Part shown: positions 61,206 through 64,000 of the stretch, one piece after another
Layout of the letters: the number at the start of each line of letters is the position of its first letter
Numbering within the stretch: the first letter of the stretch is position 1
Assembly (NCBI RefSeq): GCF_901709675.1
Contig: NC_051101.1
Coordinates: 13,539,416-13,603,415, forward strand
Length of the DNA: 64,000 nt
Source of the DNA: Syngnathus acus
Taxonomy: Eukaryota; Chordata; Actinopteri; Syngnathiformes; Syngnathidae
Reading direction: 5' to 3'
The notes under the pieces: generated by a model
The model's database searches: none
What the model was told of the DNA's origin: nothing
The model's input: only the letters and a program-made list of their open reading frames with translations
Translations under genes and position numbers: made by a program

Positions 61206-63902
61206 ACACACACACACCCTTGCCTTGCCTTCCCACCCCACCCCCATCCCCTTTAGATTCGAGCAGTGGTCAGTGTTAGCCGAGTGGGGGGCTGCAGTGT
61301 GGAATGCTGTTCCTCCATCCAGAGAGCGAGGTGGGGGGGATGGGTTGAAGGTTACCCACATCAGGTTGACCATTGGGGTGGGGGGGGTCATTAAGCAATA
61401 CCGCTGAGTGTATGTTGGAGAAGTAATTCTATTCTTAAAGTACAAGTACTTGCTAAAAAAAGACGAAGATTGAGTCATTGTTTCTTCTCCAGAGCAAGTT
61501 ACACATGGACGGCTTCCGCAGCCTGAAGGAAGGCGAAGCTGTGGAGTTTACCTTCAAAAAGTCCCCCAAAGGGCTGGAGTCCCAGCGGGTCACGGGCCCC
61601 GGTGGGATCCACTGCGTGGGCAGCGAGCGCAGACCCAAAGGCAAGAAAGTCCAGAAGCGACGCTCCAAAGGAGATCGGTAAGCAAATGGAGTGAAGTCAA
61701 ACGGCAAAATATCATTCTGAACTTTGCTGACGCAACTCGGCATTAGAAAGTGTTACTTTAAGATAATATCGATTTGGAAACAAAGCCGTGAGCAAGCCAA
61801 AGTAACCGTTGCCTCTGCGCAACCCCCCTTGGGCCCCCCCCCCCGCCCTCATTTGCATGGGCAGAGGTTTGACATGTGAACCTGGATCAATGACTGTTTA
61901 AATTTGGAGAATCCCCACCCCCCACCCCGGCCAGCCCAACAGCAAAAGCCTTAACCAAACAAAAATGTCCGTTCATTTCAAATATTTGTGATTTTTGTGG
62001 TTGGTGAGCCGATCCCAAAGACTGCACGGATGTGGCTCATGTTTTGTGTAGCTCACAAGAACTGCATGGATGTGGCTCATGTTTTGTGTTGCGCTCCTCT
62101 CTGAATATCATTAAGGCGCCGGCCGGCCGGCCGGCCGGGGGTTAGAGGTGTATCACCTTCACCCTGCTGTCATTTGTGATTAGAGCCACCGAGCAGTCGG
62201 TGTGAGAGTGGAGATCGGTACGGTTTGTGCGCTTCGGTGGCGTGAATCCATTGATAAGATATCGTTCGCCCCTTCGCACTATTTTGTATCAGTACTATTC
62301 CGCGCTTCATTTTTAGTTTTTTTTTCTTTTCAGCTTGACCAAAATAACTAAAATATACGTTTGGGCCTTAGGTCTAGGTTCTGATTATTATTATTTTTTA
62401 AATGAAGTCCACATTTCCACAGGGGAGTAAAGAAAGTTTTTTTTTTCCCGAGCCTGAGCAAAATAAAAATATATGTTTGGGCCTTAGGTTTAGGTTCTGA
62501 TTATTAATTTTGAAATAAAGTCCACATTTCCGCAGGGGAGTAAAAGAAAGCGCTGTCCGTTTAATTGATAACAGATGCGAGAGGCAAGGCAAGCGGGTGA
62601 AAGGTCGGTGTTGCCATGGGAACAATGTAGGAGTAAATGCAAGCAAAGCGCTGTGGTGCTGGGTAAGGGGTCAGGGTTCAGAGGTCATTACTGCCGCCCT
62701 CCCGGACAAAGGAGCACTTCCCTTTGGCGCTCCTGACGACGGATGCTGATTCAAGGGCGGTGCCGTGACGCCGCGGGTTTAGACGCCCGTACGCCGTCCT
62801 CAACGGGCAAAAGCAGCTCGTTTGTTTCAACTTCAATGGTGCAAAGGGGATGACCCCCTCCCGGTACCAAGTGACCACCCCACCCCACGCCCACCATCCA
62901 TCTGTCCTACACGCGTGGTCTTTCTATAGATTTTCTGTCCATTTCCACCCGTGCCCTCTCCTCTCGGCTGTAACGCTGCTGGCATCGTATTGGACCTTGA
63001 GTTCAAAGAACGAGATCAAATCGTCTCTTTTAATTCAAATGGATTCAGTTACATAAAAATGTCCGTCAAAATAATTGTTTGACGTCAAACTGTTATTGTA
63101 GATTAAATGTATTGAATTCCATTTGAAAAAGAACCAAATTGTATTGCCTTCAAATATTCGTGATAGCTTTCACTTTGCCCTCCAAAAACTACAATTAGAA
63201 ATAATTTGCTGTCTGATGAGGCTGCCATGATATAATAAGTAACCTGCGGAGGTATGTTGAAATTGATGCCATCTGTGACCTGATATGCCCCCATCAGATG
63301 TACAGTCGAGATGAAATGGCGCCCTCTTGTGGCGAGTAACAGTCTTTTAATCCGGTCATATTGCGGGAAAAACTTCATTCCACTTCTGATGTCATTTTCA
63401 AGAACTCATATTTATATAGTACATATATATAATTATTTTTATATATTTATCTTTTTTTTAAGAAGGTGGGGATTTTTTTTGTGAAAATATCTTTTGAAAA
63501 ATGCTGTAATACGTAACCATTTTTTTAATGATCCTTTATGCCACTGTAATGTAATGGAAGATTCATAGTAATTCAGTGAAACATAGCGTACTTTCCCCAT
63601 ATTAAGGGGATTCACTATAACAATGAGAGCTTTGAACTGATGCACGATCCTGATATACTTGCAGGTGCTACAACTGCGGCGGTCTGGACCACCACGCCAA
63701 AGAGTGCAAGTTGCCGCCTCAGCCTAAAAAGTGCCACTTCTGCCAGAGCATCGATCACATGGTGGCCAACTGTCCAATCAAAGCACAGCAGCCCTCGCCG
63801 GCTTCTCAGGGAAAGCCGTCCGCCCTGAAGGTCAACGAGGAGGAGAAAGGTGGACACGCCTCCACCCCGCCACCGCCACCTCCTCAAGAGGCCTCCGAAT
63901 AG
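57447..63902 (+). CDS. lin28a: RNA-binding protein Lin-28 homolog A
   Basis: LIN28A binds precursor let-7 RNA and blocks its maturation. It also modulates translation and marks embryonic and germ cells. Four exons: 57447-57477, 57617-57792, 61493-61677, 63665-63902. They total 630 nt, or 209 residues, the same length as human LIN28A. It starts MGSVSNQEFSGG, as in human (MGSVSNQQFAGG). The cold-shock domain (about 35-108) contains KWFNVRMGFGFLSM and VDVFVHQ. A basic linker (RRPKGKKVQKRRSKGDR) leads to two CCHC zinc knuckles, C132-C135-H140-C145 and C154-C157-H162-C167. The tail is Glu/Pro-rich. Only about 100 bases of 3' UTR lie in the window, so the expected let-7 sites cannot be examined. 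Confidence 0.98.
59032..59061. repeat. (ACGC)n microsatellite
   Basis: ACGC units repeated about seven times, next to a poly-C tract and followed by CA/GC mixed repeats. Confidence 0.9.
61175..61218. repeat. (CA)n microsatellite
   Basis: A CA dinucleotide run with one CC interruption near 61204. Confidence 0.93.
62010..62092. repeat. Short tandem duplication, about 40-bp units
   Basis: ACTGCACGGATGTGGCTC followed by ATGTTTTGTGTAGCTCAC is repeated immediately with one or two changes. It lies in lin28a intron 3. Confidence 0.8.
62116..62140. repeat. (GGCC)n tract
   Basis: About five CCGG/GGCC units, a self-complementary run able to form a hairpin, in lin28a intron 3. Confidence 0.85.
62330..62560. 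repeat. 116-bp tandem duplication in lin28a intron 3
   Basis: Two units offset by 116 bases share TTTGGGCCTTAGGT-TAGGTTCTGATTATTA and AAGTCCACATTTCC-CAGGGGAGTAAA. A few substitutions and small indels separate them. Confidence 0.85.
63317..63332 (-). promoter_or_regulatory. CTCF-core-like site
   Basis: TGGCGCCCTCTTGTGG is the reverse complement of CCACAAGAGGGCGCCA, one mismatch from the common CTCF core. It lies about 330 bases before the last lin28a exon. Prediction by eye only. Confidence 0.4.
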
Positions 63903-64000
63903 GCCTAGCGGAGGTATTTTGTGTTTTTTCTTTTTTTTTTTTTTTTCCTTTCCTTGGAAGGTGGGCAGTATTGGTTAGCACAGAGGCCAATCAAACTGCT

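Larger units (their letters stand above)
57793..61492 (+). other. lin28a intron 2
   Basis: A 3.7-kb intron dominated by simple repeats and homopolymers: poly-G/poly-T at 57897-57945, GA and ACGC runs at 58988-59061, GA at 60100-60113, and a CA run at 61175-61218. It also has a non-repetitive patch at about 59930-60420, whose - strand open frame shows no known motif. Confidence 0.6.

Overview
The window is nuclear DNA from a ray-finned fish, probably a percomorph teleost with a compact genome. The evidence is six vertebrate multi-exon genes with GT-AG introns, mostly short introns, many CA/TG, CCCT and poly-T tracts, a non-autonomous hAT element and a LINE relic. It has no operons, ribosome-binding sites or CRISPR arrays. 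The exons below were spliced by hand from the raw sequence. For every gene the exon lengths sum to a multiple of three and the junction phases agree.

Layout from left to right: (1) 1-4469, repeat-rich sequence with a CpG-rich block at about 2.86-3.16 kb. (2) gramd1a (Aster-A sterol transporter), + strand, 4470-14473. (3) scn1b (sodium channel beta-1 subunit), - strand, 16375-19928, tail-to-tail with gramd1a. (4) psmc4 (proteasome ATPase Rpt3), + strand, 21734-25213, head-to-head with scn1b. (5) A possible orphan or UTR first exon at 26.6 kb and b4galt3 (beta-1,4-galactosyltransferase), + strand, coding from 29855 to 32406. (6) An unnamed protein kinase gene, - strand, 34553-37397, with RIPK1-like active-site variants and a five-unit 21-bp coding repeat. 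(7) lsr (lipolysis-stimulated lipoprotein receptor, angulin-1), + strand, 38601-43758. (8) About 6 kb of intergenic sequence. (9) mag (myelin-associated glycoprotein, Siglec-4), + strand, 49883-54142. (10) lin28a, + strand, 57447-63902, with its 3' UTR running off the window.

From general knowledge, GRAMD1A, SCN1B, LSR and MAG lie close together on human 19q13. Finding them here supports calling the first gene gramd1a rather than gramd1b, and the beta subunit scn1b rather than scn3b. psmc4 is also a 19q13 gene in human, while b4galt3 and lin28a are not, so the block is a rearranged version of that region. The genes do not form one pathway. gramd1a moves sterol at ER-plasma membrane contacts, scn1b and mag act in excitable or myelinated nervous tissue, lsr builds tricellular junctions, psmc4 is housekeeping, b4galt3 acts in the Golgi, and lin28a is a let-7/translation regulator.

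The most noteworthy structure is a near-perfect 914-bp tandem duplication (6258-8085) inside the first gramd1a intron. Each copy carries a tiny alternative first exon (ATG TTC GA then GTAAGT) that splices in frame to give the MFD... amino terminus seen in mammalian GRAMD1A. The gene therefore appears to have one long first exon plus two identical short ones. The other leading items are the unusual kinase with its coding minisatellite, and an 876-bp hAT-type element with perfect 8-bp target duplications in lsr.
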